The notes under the pieces: generated by a model
The model's database searches: none
The model's input: the letters and a program-made list of their open reading frames with translations, nothing else
Told to the model about the DNA's origin: nothing
NCBI GenBank assembly: GCA_011525065.1
Contig: WTIY01000260.1
Span: forward strand, 1-24,594
Direction: 5' to 3'
Length of the DNA stretch: 24,594 nt
Origin: Flavobacteriales bacterium
GTDB lineage: Bacteria > Bacteroidota > Bacteroidia > Flavobacteriales > Flavobacteriaceae
Made by a program: the position numbers and the translations under genes
Shown: piece by piece, positions 16,783 through 24,594 of the stretch
Numbering within the stretch: the first letter of the stretch is position 1
Layout: each line of letters opens with the position of its first letter

Positions 16783-17706
16783 ATGAGTTCCACAAGTCTG
16801 AACACCTCATTAATCAAACAAGAAGCCAAGCGATTGGGATTTTTGTCTTGCGGGGTCAGTCGGGCCGATTTTCTTGAGGCCGAAGCTACACGCTTAGAAC
16901 AGTGGCTCAAAAGCGGATTTCACGGGTCTATGGGGTATATGGAACGGCACTTTGACAAGCGATTGGATCCGCGTAAATTGGTTCCCGGCGCAAAGTCAGT
17001 CGTGTCATTATTGTACAATTATTTTCCTGAAGAAACTCAACCCCAAGGCAGTTATAAGATTTCGAAATACGCCTATGGAGAGGATTATCACTATGTGGTC
17101 AAAGATAAGCTCAAGGCATTAATGAACTACATCACTGAGGAAATTGGAGCAGTAGAAGGACGCGTATTTGTAGATTCGGCCCCCGTTTTGGAAAAGGCAT
17201 GGGCGGCAAAAAGTGGTCTGGGGTGGCTCGGAAAAAATACCAATCTCATCAGCAAACAGGTGGGGTCATTTTTCTTTTTAGCCGAACTCATCATTGATTT
17301 GCCTTTAGAGGCTGATGGTCCAGTGACCGATCATTGTGGCCAATGCACTGCCTGTATCGATGCGTGTCCCACCCAAGCCATCGTCGCCCCCTATGTTGTG
17401 GATGGTTCAAAATGTATTTCCCATTTAACCATAGAGTTAAAAGATGCCATTCCGACCGACTTTTCGGGTCAAATGGACGATTGGATGTTCGGTTGCGATG
17501 TGTGTCAAGATGTTTGTCCATGGAATCGTTTTTCAAAACCGCATCAAGAGGAGCGATTCAAACCCAAACCAGAGCTTTTTCAAAAGGATAAGGCCCAATG
17601 GCGTGAAATGACCCAAGAGGTTTTTGATGTACTCTTTGACAAAAGCCCGGTGCAGAGAACACGTTACACGGGTTTAATGCGGAACATAAAATTCCTTGAA
17701 GAATAG
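16783..17706 (+). CDS. queG: Epoxyqueuosine reductase QueG
   Basis: Cobalamin-dependent iron-sulfur enzyme that reduces epoxyqueuosine to queuosine in the tRNA anticodon wobble position. It has 307 residues from the ATG at 16783. The N-terminal part carries the family stretch GFHGSMGYM and the cobalamin/active-site segment DSAPVLEKAWAAKSGLGWLGK. The ferredoxin-like domain has cysteines C185, C188, C191, C195, C211, C238, C241 and C245 (CGQCTACIDACP and CDVCQDVCPW), enough for two 4Fe-4S clusters. There is no C-terminal HEAT-repeat extension, consistent with the short form of the family. An in-frame TTG at 16756 overlaps the ruvB end; I prefer the ATG. Probably co-transcribed with ruvB. Confidence 0.95.
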   Translation: MSSTSLNTSLIKQEAKRLGFLSCGVSRADFLEAEATRLEQWLKSGFHGSMGYMERHFDKRLDPRKLVPGAKSVVSLLYNYFPEETQPQGSYKISKYAYGEDYHYVVKDKLKALMNYITEEIGAVEGRVFVDSAPVLEKAWAAKSGLGWLGKNTNLISKQVGSFFFLAELIIDLPLEADGPVTDHCGQCTACIDACPTQAIVAPYVVDGSKCISHLTIELKDAIPTDFSGQMDDWMFGCDVCQDVCPWNRFSKPHQEERFKPKPELFQKDKAQWREMTQEVFDVLFDKSPVQRTRYTGLMRNIKFLEE

Positions 17707-17739
17707 ATCCTGAAAATTTTTTCATGTTCGGAGGTCTGC

Positions 17740-17747
17740 TAACTTTG
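17740..17747 (+). promoter_or_regulatory. Bacteroidetes-type -7 element for maeB
   Basis: TAACTTTG matches TAnnTTTG exactly in the 60-base gap between queG and maeB. It ends 19 bases before the ATG at 17767, giving an expected leader of about 14 bases. The -33 position has TTT in place of TTG. Confidence 0.55.
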
Positions 17748-17766
17748 TATGAACAGTCTTTAATTT

Positions 17767-20064
17767 ATGAGTAAGCAAAGCAAACGAAGAGAGGCGCTCT
17801 TGTATCACGCCAAACCCCGACCTGGTAAGATTCAGGTAATTCCCACTAAAAAATATGCCAGTCAGAGGGATTTGTCTTTGGCTTATTCTCCTGGGGTTGC
17901 TGAGCCTTGTTTAGAGATAGAAAAATCCGTTGAGAACGTTTACAAATACACCAATAAAGGGAATCTGGTGGCAGTCATTAGCAATGGCACCGCGGTATTG
18001 GGTTTGGGCAATATTGGACCCGAGGCTTCCAAGCCGGTGATGGAGGGCAAAGGGCTTTTATTTAAGATATTTGCGGACATTGACGTTTATGACATAGAAC
18101 TGGACGCCACTGATGTGGATGCCTTTGTTCAAACAGTCAAACATTTAGCCCCAACTTTTGGTGGCATTAATTTAGAAGACATAAAAGCGCCCGAGGCTTT
18201 CGAGATTGAGCGGCGACTCAAAGAGGAGTTAGATATTCCGGTGATGCACGACGATCAACACGGCACGGCGATCATCTCTGCTGCGGCCTTGTTGAATGCT
18301 TTAGAACTGGCAGAAAAAAAGATAGATCAGGTCAAGATAGTTATCTCAGGTGCGGGTGCAGCTGCCGTATCGTGTACCAGATTATACAAAGCTTTTGGGG
18401 CCAAGCCGGAACATATCGTCATGTGTGACAGCAAAGGAGTAATTCGCAGTGATCGCGCTGATTTGAGCTTGGAAAAGCAAGAATTTGCCACTGACCGTAA
18501 GATTGATACTTTGGCTGAGGCCCTTCAGGACGCTGATGTTTTTGTAGGCCTTTCCATTGCCGATGTCGTTACTCAAAAAATGCTTAAAACAATGGCTGCT
18601 TCACCCATTGTATTTGCCATGGCCAACCCGGATCCGGAGATAAAATACGATTTGGCCATGCGCGCACGAAAGGACATTATTATGGCCACGGGTCGAAGCG
18701 ATCATCCCAATCAGGTCAACAATGTCCTTGGATTCCCGTTTATTTTTCGGGGAGCCTTGGACGTCCGCGCCACTAAAATTAATGAGGCCATGAAAATGGC
18801 CGCGGTCAAAGCTTTGGCGGAATTGGCCAAAGAACCTGTACCCGAACAGGTCAATGTGGCTTATGGAGAGACTAAATTACAGTTTGGCCGTGATTATATT
18901 ATTCCAAAGCCTTTTGATCCACGACTCATTGCCGCTGTGCCTCCTGCCGTGGCAAAAGCCGCTATGGAAAGTGGGGTGGCGACGGCTCCGATAAACGATT
19001 GGGCACGCTATGAGGAGGAACTCTTGGAGCGCATGGGTAACGACAACAAGTTACTTAAATTGCTCTTTGATCGGGTTAGGGCCAACCCTAAGCGTGTGGT
19101 ATTTGCTGAGGCGGACCACCTGGATGTCATTAAAGCGGCTCAAATTGTTCATGAAGAGGGCATTGCGATCCCGATTTTACTCGGACGCAGGGAGGTCATT
19201 TTGGAACTTAAGCAAGAAATTGATTTTGACGAAGACGTCCTTATAATCGACCCTAAATGCGATGGTGAGGAGGCCCGAAGAAATGCTTACGCTGAGGAAT
19301 TTTGGGCTCAGCGCGAGCGCAAAGGAATCACCCAATACGACGCGCGTCGTTTGATGCGCGAGCGCAATTATTTTGGTGCCATGATGCTAAACTTAGGAGA
19401 GGCCGACGCGATGGTTTCGGGCTATGCTCGATCCTATCCCAGTGCCTTACGTCCCATACTAGAGACGGTGGGTAAGTTTGAGGGAGTCAACAAAGTGGCG
19501 GCGACCAATTTAATGTTGACCCCAAAGGGGCCGATTTTTATTTCAGACACTTCGGTCAACATTGATCCTTCGGCACAAGAATTGGCGAACATTGCTCAGA
19601 TGACCAATCACACCATCAAGATGCTTGGGTTGAATCCTGTGATTGCCATGATTTCCTATTCGAATTTTGGGTCTTCAGACGATGCTCATGCCCTTAAAGT
19701 GAGACAGGCGGTGGACATGTTACACGAATCTAATCCAGATATGATTATAGACGGCGAAATCCAAGTCGATTTTGCCTTGAACAGTGAAATGCTGAAGAAC
19801 AAATTTCCTTTTTCAAAGTTGTCTGGAAAAAAAGTTAACGCTTTGGTTTTTCCTAATCTGGATGCGGCAAACAGCAATTACAAAATGCTCAAAGAACAAA
19901 AGGGGGTCGATTCGATCGGTCCAATCATGTTGGGAATGCGTCGGCCTGTTCATATTTTTCAACTTGGAGCAAGTGTGGAAGAGATGGTTAACATGACTGC
20001 AATTGCCGTTTTAGACGCCCAACAAAAAGAGAAACGCGCACGATCAAAGCGCCGCAAAAAGTAA
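17767..20064 (+). CDS. maeB: NADP-type malic enzyme with C-terminal phosphotransacetylase-like domain
   Basis: Oxidatively decarboxylates malate to pyruvate, linking the TCA cycle to pyruvate and NADPH supply. The 765 residues match the two-domain MaeB type. The malic-enzyme half (about 1-425) has YSPGVAEPC, the divalent-metal and substrate region around PVMHDDQHGTA (158-168) and a nucleotide-binding GAGAAAVSC loop (195-203). The second half (about 429-750) resembles phosphotransacetylase (RVVFAEADH, then MVSGYARSYPSALRPIL); in studied MaeB proteins this domain is regulatory and responds to acetyl-CoA. The last 14 or so residues are strongly basic (KEKRARSKRRKK). Cofactor preference cannot be fixed by eye. 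It has its own promoter element, and ruvA follows after 87 bases. Confidence 0.95.
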   Translation: MSKQSKRREALLYHAKPRPGKIQVIPTKKYASQRDLSLAYSPGVAEPCLEIEKSVENVYKYTNKGNLVAVISNGTAVLGLGNIGPEASKPVMEGKGLLFKIFADIDVYDIELDATDVDAFVQTVKHLAPTFGGINLEDIKAPEAFEIERRLKEELDIPVMHDDQHGTAIISAAALLNALELAEKKIDQVKIVISGAGAAAVSCTRLYKAFGAKPEHIVMCDSKGVIRSDRADLSLEKQEFATDRKIDTLAEALQDADVFVGLSIADVVTQKMLKTMAASPIVFAMANPDPEIKYDLAMRARKDIIMATGRSDHPNQVNNVLGFPFIFRGALDVRATKINEAMKMAAVKALAELAKEPVPEQVNVAYGETKLQFGRDYIIPKPFDPRLIAAVPPAVAKAAMESGVATAPINDWARYEEELLERMGNDNKLLKLLFDRVRANPKRVVFAEADHLDVIKAAQIVHEEGIAIPILLGRREVILELKQEIDFDEDVLIIDPKCDGEEARRNAYAEEFWAQRERKGITQYDARRLMRERNYFGAMMLNLGEADAMVSGYARSYPSALRPILETVGKFEGVNKVAATNLMLTPKGPIFISDTSVNIDPSAQELANIAQMTNHTIKMLGLNPVIAMISYSNFGSSDDAHALKVRQAVDMLHESNPDMIIDGEIQVDFALNSEMLKNKFPFSKLSGKKVNALVFPNLDAANSNYKMLKEQKGVDSIGPIMLGMRRPVHIFQLGASVEEMVNMTAIAVLDAQQKEKRARSKRRKK

Positions 20065-20121
20065 GGCTTTAAGGGGCTTACTTTGAGGGCCTTCAGGCTT
20101 ATCATTGCCAATAATTTATGC

Positions 20122-20129
20122 TATATTTG
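20122..20129 (+). promoter_or_regulatory. Bacteroidetes-type -7 element for ruvA-sprA
   Basis: TATATTTG matches TAnnTTTG exactly, upstream of ruvA. It ends 22 bases before the ATG at 20152. A TTA lies about 20 bases further upstream in place of the -33 TTG. No terminator was seen in the 20065-20121 gap, so read-through from maeB is also possible. Confidence 0.55.
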
Positions 20130-20151
20130 AGCCTTTAACCTGACGTGAATC

Positions 20152-20733
20152 ATGATTGCTCAAGTACAGGGGAGATTAGTTGAGAAAAATCTGACCGATG
20201 TGGTAATTGATTGCCAAGGAGTGGGCTATTTTTTAAACATTTCGCTCCACACTTATTCTCAAATCCCTGATCAAGAAAACATTCGATTATATACCCAGCT
20301 TCTGGTTCGAGAGGATGCCATGACCTTGTACGGTTTTGCCTCAAAAGAAGAGCGTTCAGTATTTAATCTTTTACTTTCTGTATCTGGTGTTGGCGCGAGT
20401 ACCGCCAGGACCATGTTATCTTCCTTGACTCCCCGCCAGGTGAGAGATGCCATTGTTTCAGAGGACATCGCGACCATCCAAGGGGTAAAGGGTATTGGGG
20501 CCAAAACAGCCCAGCGGGTAATTTTAGATTTGAAGGATAAAATTATCAAGTTATACGGTGAAGAAACTTCTGGTGTGATTTCAAGCAATACCAACCGAAA
20601 TGAAGCGTTATCTGCATTAGAAACTTTGGGGTATGCGCGCAAAATTGCCGAAAAGGCTTGTGATGCGGTTTTGAAACATTCCCCATCGGCATCGGTGGAA
20701 GAAATTATAAAATTGGCATTTAAACATTTGTAG
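20152..20733 (+). CDS. ruvA: Holliday junction DNA-binding protein RuvA
   Basis: Binds four-way junctions and loads the RuvB motor. It has 193 residues, normal length. The N-terminal OB-fold domain starts MIAQVQGRLVEK. Two helix-hairpin-helix motifs follow (SVSGVGASTART and GVKGIGAKTAQR). The C-terminal three-helix domain that contacts RuvB (about 145-193) ends in EEIIKLAFKHL. The stop is three bases before the proposed sprA start and in the same frame, so the pair is likely coupled. The order maeB-ruvA-sprA is one I recognise from flavobacterial genomes. Confidence 0.96.
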   Translation: MIAQVQGRLVEKNLTDVVIDCQGVGYFLNISLHTYSQIPDQENIRLYTQLLVREDAMTLYGFASKEERSVFNLLLSVSGVGASTARTMLSSLTPRQVRDAIVSEDIATIQGVKGIGAKTAQRVILDLKDKIIKLYGEETSGVISSNTNRNEALSALETLGYARKIAEKACDAVLKHSPSASVEEIIKLAFKHL

Positions 20734-20736
20734 CAT

Positions 20737-23700
20737 TTGGGGGGATCACTACTAAAAAGATTTAAGGATTGTTGGCCTGGGGTTTTACTCTGTGCGCTAT
20801 TCTTTATGGGTCCGAGTTTGAGTGCCCAAGAGGACACCATTGTCACAGGCTCTGTGATGGGACGCATGGATTTGCCCGATCCTATGAGCATTGAGAAAAT
20901 GTACAGCTATGATCCGATCACGGATCGTTACATACTCAGTAGAATGCTGGGTGATTTTGACATTTCATATCCAGTCATTTTAACCCCAGAGGAGTATGAG
21001 GAGCGGGTGCGTAGCGAGCAAATCAAATCGTATTTTCAAGAAAAAATAGATGCCGCTGATGGCCGAAAAGAGGGTGCAGAAGAAGCCCAGCGAAATTTGC
21101 TTCCCACTTTTTACGTGAATTCTAATTTTTTCGAGTCGGTGTTTGGAGGGAATACCATAGAAATCATTCCACAGGGATCCGTGGAAATGGATCTAGGGCT
21201 GCTCTATACCAAGCAAGATAATCCACAGTTTTCGCCCCGTAACCGCAGCAATTTGTCCTTTGATTTTGACCAGCGCATCAGTTTAAGCCTTTTGGGCAAA
21301 ATCGGTGAGCGCTTGCAAATTACCGCTAATTACGATACCCAATCTACCTTTGATTTCCAAAATTCCATTAAACTCGAATACACCCCAACAGAGGATGACA
21401 TCATACGTAAAATCGAGGTTGGTAACGTCAGCATGCCGTTAAACAGCAGTTTGATTCAAGGGGCCCAAAGTTTATTTGGAGTCAAGACACAATTGCAATT
21501 TGGTCGCACAACCATTACGGGAATCTTTTCGGAACAGCGATCCGAGACCAGATCGGTTGTGGCCGAAGGAGGGGCTACGGTTACAGAGTTTGAACTTTTT
21601 GCTCTGGACTATGATGAGAACAGACACTTCTTTTTATCGCACTACTTTAGAGATAACTACGACCGGGTGTTGAAAAATTATCCGTTCATTAATTCGGCCG
21701 TTCAAATTACCCGCGCCGAAGTTTGGATCACCAACAGAAACAACACCACAAATGATGTGCGAAACATCATCGCTCTTCAGGATATCGGAGAATCAAAAAG
21801 TGAAAACATTGGATTGAATAATGTACCCGGAGGCTTTATTAACGCCCCGAGTAATGCTTTTCCCGATAACGACAATAACGATTTCAATCCTTTTGGTATT
21901 GACAATCCAGGCATTCAAAGCATTTTGTCACCTGCCATCAGGGATGTAGCTACGGCATCTGGCGGATTTGGCGGGGTGAATGTCAATGATGGTATTGACT
22001 ATGTGAGTCTCGAGAACGCGAGAAAATTGCAACCCAATGAATACAATTTGAATCGTCAATTGGGATACATCTCTTTGAATCAAAGACTGAATAACGATGA
22101 GGTATTGGCTGTGGCCTATCAATTTACGGTCAATGGTAAGGTTTATCAGGTGGGTGAATTTTCCACCGATGGAGTTCAGGCCACTGGTCAAATTCCGGGA
22201 CAAAATCAAGGAGGAGATCCTGGCGGTGACCCAGGTTCAGGTGACCCAGGTTCTGGAGATCCTGGGAACGTCCAAGCGATCCCTCAAAATCTTGTCGTGA
22301 AGTTGCTGAAAAGTAACATCACGAATGTTCAAGAGCCTGTTTGGGATTTGATGATGAAAAATATTTATCCCATTGGGGCTTATCAGTTGGAACAAGAGGA
22401 TTTCAGGATGAACATTTTGTATTTAGATCCCAGTCCGTTGAACTACATCTCCCCGGTTGCCGGAACAGCATTTCCTGAACCAGACCTGTCCGATGTCAAC
22501 GCGGTAGATCTGAATGATGCAACTCTGCTTCGGGTGTTCAATTTAGATCGTTTGAATTATAACAATGACCCTCAGCAGGGGGGTGATGGGTTCTTTGACT
22601 TCTATCCCGGACTGACGGTGGACCAGCAGAATGGAGCGATCATTTTTACCAGTGTTGAGCCCTTTGGAGATTACCTCTTTGACAAGCTCGCCACTGAGGC
22701 CTCTGAGTACTATGATTTGCCGGAGACTTACAACGCCAACCAGTCCAAATACGTGTTCCGATCCATGTATCGCACCACGAAAATTCAAGCCGAACAGCAA
22801 GAAAGCCAGAAAAACAAATTCCAGCTCAAGGGAACCTATAAATCCACAGGAAGTGATGGTATCCCTATTGGGGCCTTTAACATTCCTCAAGGTTCTGTGA
22901 CCGTTACCGCAGGGGGACGAACCTTAGTCGAGGGTGTGGATTACACCGTCAATTATCAACTGGGGCGCGTTCAAATTCTCGATCCTTCTTTGCAAAACTC
23001 CAATACTCCGGTCAACATCAGTGTTGAGAACAATTCTATGTTCGGACAGCAAACCAAGCGCTTTTCGGGAATCGACATCCAGCATAAATTTAGTGATGAC
23101 TTTCAAATTGGGGGGACCCTTCTGAATCTAAATGAGCGTCCATTAACTCAGAAGGCAGCCTTTCAAAACGAACCCATAAACAACACCATGTTTGGGGTAA
23201 ACATGAACTACTCCACAGAAGTGCCGTTTTTGACGCGCATGGTCAATAAGTTGCCAAACATCGATACTGACGTGCCCTCTCAGGTTTCGGTGCGAGGAGA
23301 ATTCGCTTACCTTTTACCTGGTGCCCCTAAGGTCTCTGACTTTGGCGGCAAGGCCACTGCTTATATCGATGATTTTGAAGCGGCTCAAACCGCCATTGAT
23401 ATTTCCGCGCCCTTGACGTGGTTCTTATCCAGTACGCCTCTTGGACTTGGTGGTGACTTGGACAACAACAATCTGGCGGCCAATTACAATAGAGCAAAAC
23501 TGAATTGGTACACCATTGACCCCATCTTTTACAGCGCCCAAAGACCTTCTGGAATTGGCGAACAAGACCTTTCTTCACCCTTTACCAGACGTTTATTTAG
23601 AAACGAGATTTTTCCAGATCAAGACATCGTGCAAGGACAGACGCAGGCTCTGTTTTCTTTGGATTTGAACTACAAGCCAACCGAGCGGGGGCCTTATAAT

Positions 23701-24594
23701 TTTAATCCTGCCGCTACGGATAATGTGCTGACCAATCCAGAAACCCGTTTTGCAGGAATTTCGCGTCAACTCTCTACCACGGATTTTGAGCGGTCTAACG
23801 TGGAGTACATCCAATTTTGGCTGATGGACCCTTTTATTTACGAGGAGTATGCCGGAAACCAAGGTGGTGAATTGGTCTTTAATTTGGGGAACATTTCTGA
23901 GGATGTTTTGAAGGATGGACGCAAGCAATACGAAAATGGCCTACCGGAGGACGGATCGGACTTTAATACCATTCAGACGAACTGGGGTCGTGTTCCGAGC
24001 AATCAATCTTTAGTGTATACCTTCAGCAGTACTGGACCCGATCGAGAAAATCAAGACGTCGGTTTGGATGGGTTAAGCGATGCGGACGAAGCAGCATTTT
24101 TTCCAAATTTTGCTGGTCAAACGGATCCTGCACGAGACAACTACACGTACTTTCTTCAAACCGAGGGCTCGCTTTTAGAGCGCTATGACTATTACAACGG
24201 AACGCAAGGGAACAGCCCCGAGACCCTGAGCAATACCAATCGCGGTTCGACCGCCCAGCCCGATGTAGAAGACATCAACCGGGACAACACCATGAATACA
24301 GTGGACAGCTACTTTGAGTATGCCATCGATATTCGACCCGGAATGAGTTTGGAATCACCATACGTGACGGACATCAAAGAAATTACCGTCCCGACTCCGG
24401 CCAATCAGGATCTTCCAGTGCGTTGGATTCAGTTCCGCATCCCGCTAAGTGAGTATACCGATGCGGTTAATGGTATATCTGATTTCCGATCAATACGCTT
24501 TATGCGTATGTACTTGACGGGTTTTGAGCAAGAAACCGTTTTGCGCTTTGGGACGATGGAACTTTATCGCGGTTATTATCGTCGCTATACAGAA
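20737..24594 (+). CDS. sprA: SprA, type IX secretion outer-membrane translocon, 5' part
   Basis: First 1286 codons of SprA (SOV family), the very large outer-membrane barrel through which the type IX secretion system exports adhesins and enzymes; it is needed for gliding in Flavobacterium johnsoniae. The frame stays open to the window end, so about half of the usual 2300-2400 residues is visible. An N-terminal signal peptide (KRFKD, hydrophobic stretch, cleavage near SLSA/Q) is followed by characteristic conserved stretches: ILTPEEY, GNTIEIIPQGSVEMDLG, FSPRNRSNLSFDFDQRISLSLLGK, GNVSMPLNSSLIQGAQSLFGVKTQLQFG (about residue 229 on) and FALDYDENRHFFL. The only plausible start before the signal peptide is the TTG at 20737; no ATG or GTG lies between the ruvA stop and the peptide. 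Residues 492-510 are a Gly-Asp-Pro repeat. Confidence 0.95.
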   Translation, partial: MGGSLLKRFKDCWPGVLLCALFFMGPSLSAQEDTIVTGSVMGRMDLPDPMSIEKMYSYDPITDRYILSRMLGDFDISYPVILTPEEYEERVRSEQIKSYFQEKIDAADGRKEGAEEAQRNLLPTFYVNSNFFESVFGGNTIEIIPQGSVEMDLGLLYTKQDNPQFSPRNRSNLSFDFDQRISLSLLGKIGERLQITANYDTQSTFDFQNSIKLEYTPTEDDIIRKIEVGNVSMPLNSSLIQGAQSLFGVKTQLQFGRTTITGIFSEQRSETRSVVAEGGATVTEFELFALDYDENRHFFLSHYFRDNYDRVLKNYPFINSAVQITRAEVWITNRNNTTNDVRNIIALQDIGESKSENIGLNNVPGGFINAPSNAFPDNDNNDFNPFGIDNPGIQSILSPAIRDVATASGGFGGVNVNDGIDYVSLENARKLQPNEYNLNRQLGYISLNQRLNNDEVLAVAYQFTVNGKVYQVGEFSTDGVQATGQIPGQNQGGDPGGDPGSGDPGSGDPGNVQAIPQNLVVKLLKSNITNVQEPVWDLMMKNIYPIGAYQLEQEDFRMNILYLDPSPLNYISPVAGTAFPEPDLSDVNAVDLNDATLLRVFNLDRLNYNNDPQQGGDGFFDFYPGLTVDQQNGAIIFTSVEPFGDYLFDKLATEASEYYDLPETYNANQSKYVFRSMYRTTKIQAEQQESQKNKFQLKGTYKSTGSDGIPIGAFNIPQGSVTVTAGGRTLVEGVDYTVNYQLGRVQILDPSLQNSNTPVNISVENNSMFGQQTKRFSGIDIQHKFSDDFQIGGTLLNLNERPLTQKAAFQNEPINNTMFGVNMNYSTEVPFLTRMVNKLPNIDTDVPSQVSVRGEFAYLLPGAPKVSDFGGKATAYIDDFEAAQTAIDISAPLTWFLSSTPLGLGGDLDNNNLAANYNRAKLNWYTIDPIFYSAQRPSGIGEQDLSSPFTRRLFRNEIFPDQDIVQGQTQALFSLDLNYKPTERGPYNFNPAATDNVLTNPETRFAGISRQLSTTDFERSNVEYIQFWLMDPFIYEEYAGNQGGELVFNLGNISEDVLKDGRKQYENGLPEDGSDFNTIQTNWGRVPSNQSLVYTFSSTGPDRENQDVGLDGLSDADEAAFFPNFAGQTDPARDNYTYFLQTEGSLLERYDYYNGTQGNSPETLSNTNRGSTAQPDVEDINRDNTMNTVDSYFEYAIDIRPGMSLESPYVTDIKEITVPTPANQDLPVRWIQFRIPLSEYTDAVNGISDFRSIRFMRMYLTGFEQETVLRFGTMELYRGYYRRYTE
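22210..22266 (+). repeat. Short Gly-Asp-Pro tandem repeat in sprA
   Basis: Degenerate 15-nt units (ggtgacccaggttca, ggtgacccaggttct, ggagatcctgggaac) encode GDPGS-like repeats at SprA residues 492-510. The flanking protein sequence is conserved-looking, so this is probably a flexible, length-variable loop. Confidence 0.8.

Noticed and set aside
17711..17724. AT-only palindrome TGAAAATTTTTTCA after queG, resembling a terminator
   Set aside because: The stem is only about 6 A/T-dominated base pairs with almost no loop, too weak for a terminator; it may be incidental.
20065..20121. Possible maeB terminator in the gap before ruvA
   Set aside because: Repeated ggct/ggcc blocks are present, but I could not form a stable stem followed by a T run.
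1..24594. Search for CRISPR arrays, tRNAs, rRNAs, insertion sequences, prophage genes or an undescribed defence system
   Set aside because: No regularly spaced repeats, transposase or integrase motifs or tRNA-like cloverleaf were seen, and every sizeable stretch is explained by a recognised gene.

Overview
The window looks like a stretch of chromosome from a member of the Bacteroidetes, most likely the class Flavobacteriia. The evidence is the gene content and order (nusA-infB, an alternative complex III operon with cytochrome oxidase subunits, maeB-ruvA-sprA), the lack of Shine-Dalgarno-like sites, the repeated promoter element TAnnTTTG in front of transcription units, and SprA, the outer-membrane translocon of the type IX secretion (T9SS) and gliding systems. 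Genes are tightly packed. No gap exceeds about 230 bases, and I saw no RNA gene, CRISPR array, insertion sequence or prophage.

Layout. Bases 2-3554 carry the end of nusA and complete infB (transcription and translation factors, + strand). A small secreted SPOR-domain protein follows on the minus strand (3595-4062). It is divergent from the main feature of the window, an apparent single transcription unit of about 11.5 kb (promoter near 4187, strong terminator at 15672-15699). This unit encodes ActA-ActB-ActC-ActD-ActE-ActF, the quinol:electron-acceptor oxidoreductase called alternative complex III (ACIII), followed by CoxB and CoxA of an A1-type haem-copper oxidase. Together these oxidise menaquinol and reduce oxygen, probably as a supercomplex. 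After the terminator come ruvB and queG (Holliday-junction motor; epoxyqueuosine reductase), then maeB (malic enzyme with a phosphotransacetylase-like domain), then ruvA and the first 1286 codons of sprA, which runs off the right edge.

Most of the content is well conserved and recognisable, and I do not see a clearly undescribed multi-gene system. Points worth a second look are: a monohaem cytochrome c domain fused to the pentahaem module of ActA (six CXXCH motifs); a His-rich loop in ActF containing a 33-nt tandem repeat; loss of the usual electron-entry Trp in CoxB; five copies of the TAnnTTTG promoter element, one so close to ruvB that its mRNA may be leaderless; and sprA having only a TTG as a plausible start, three bases after the ruvA stop.
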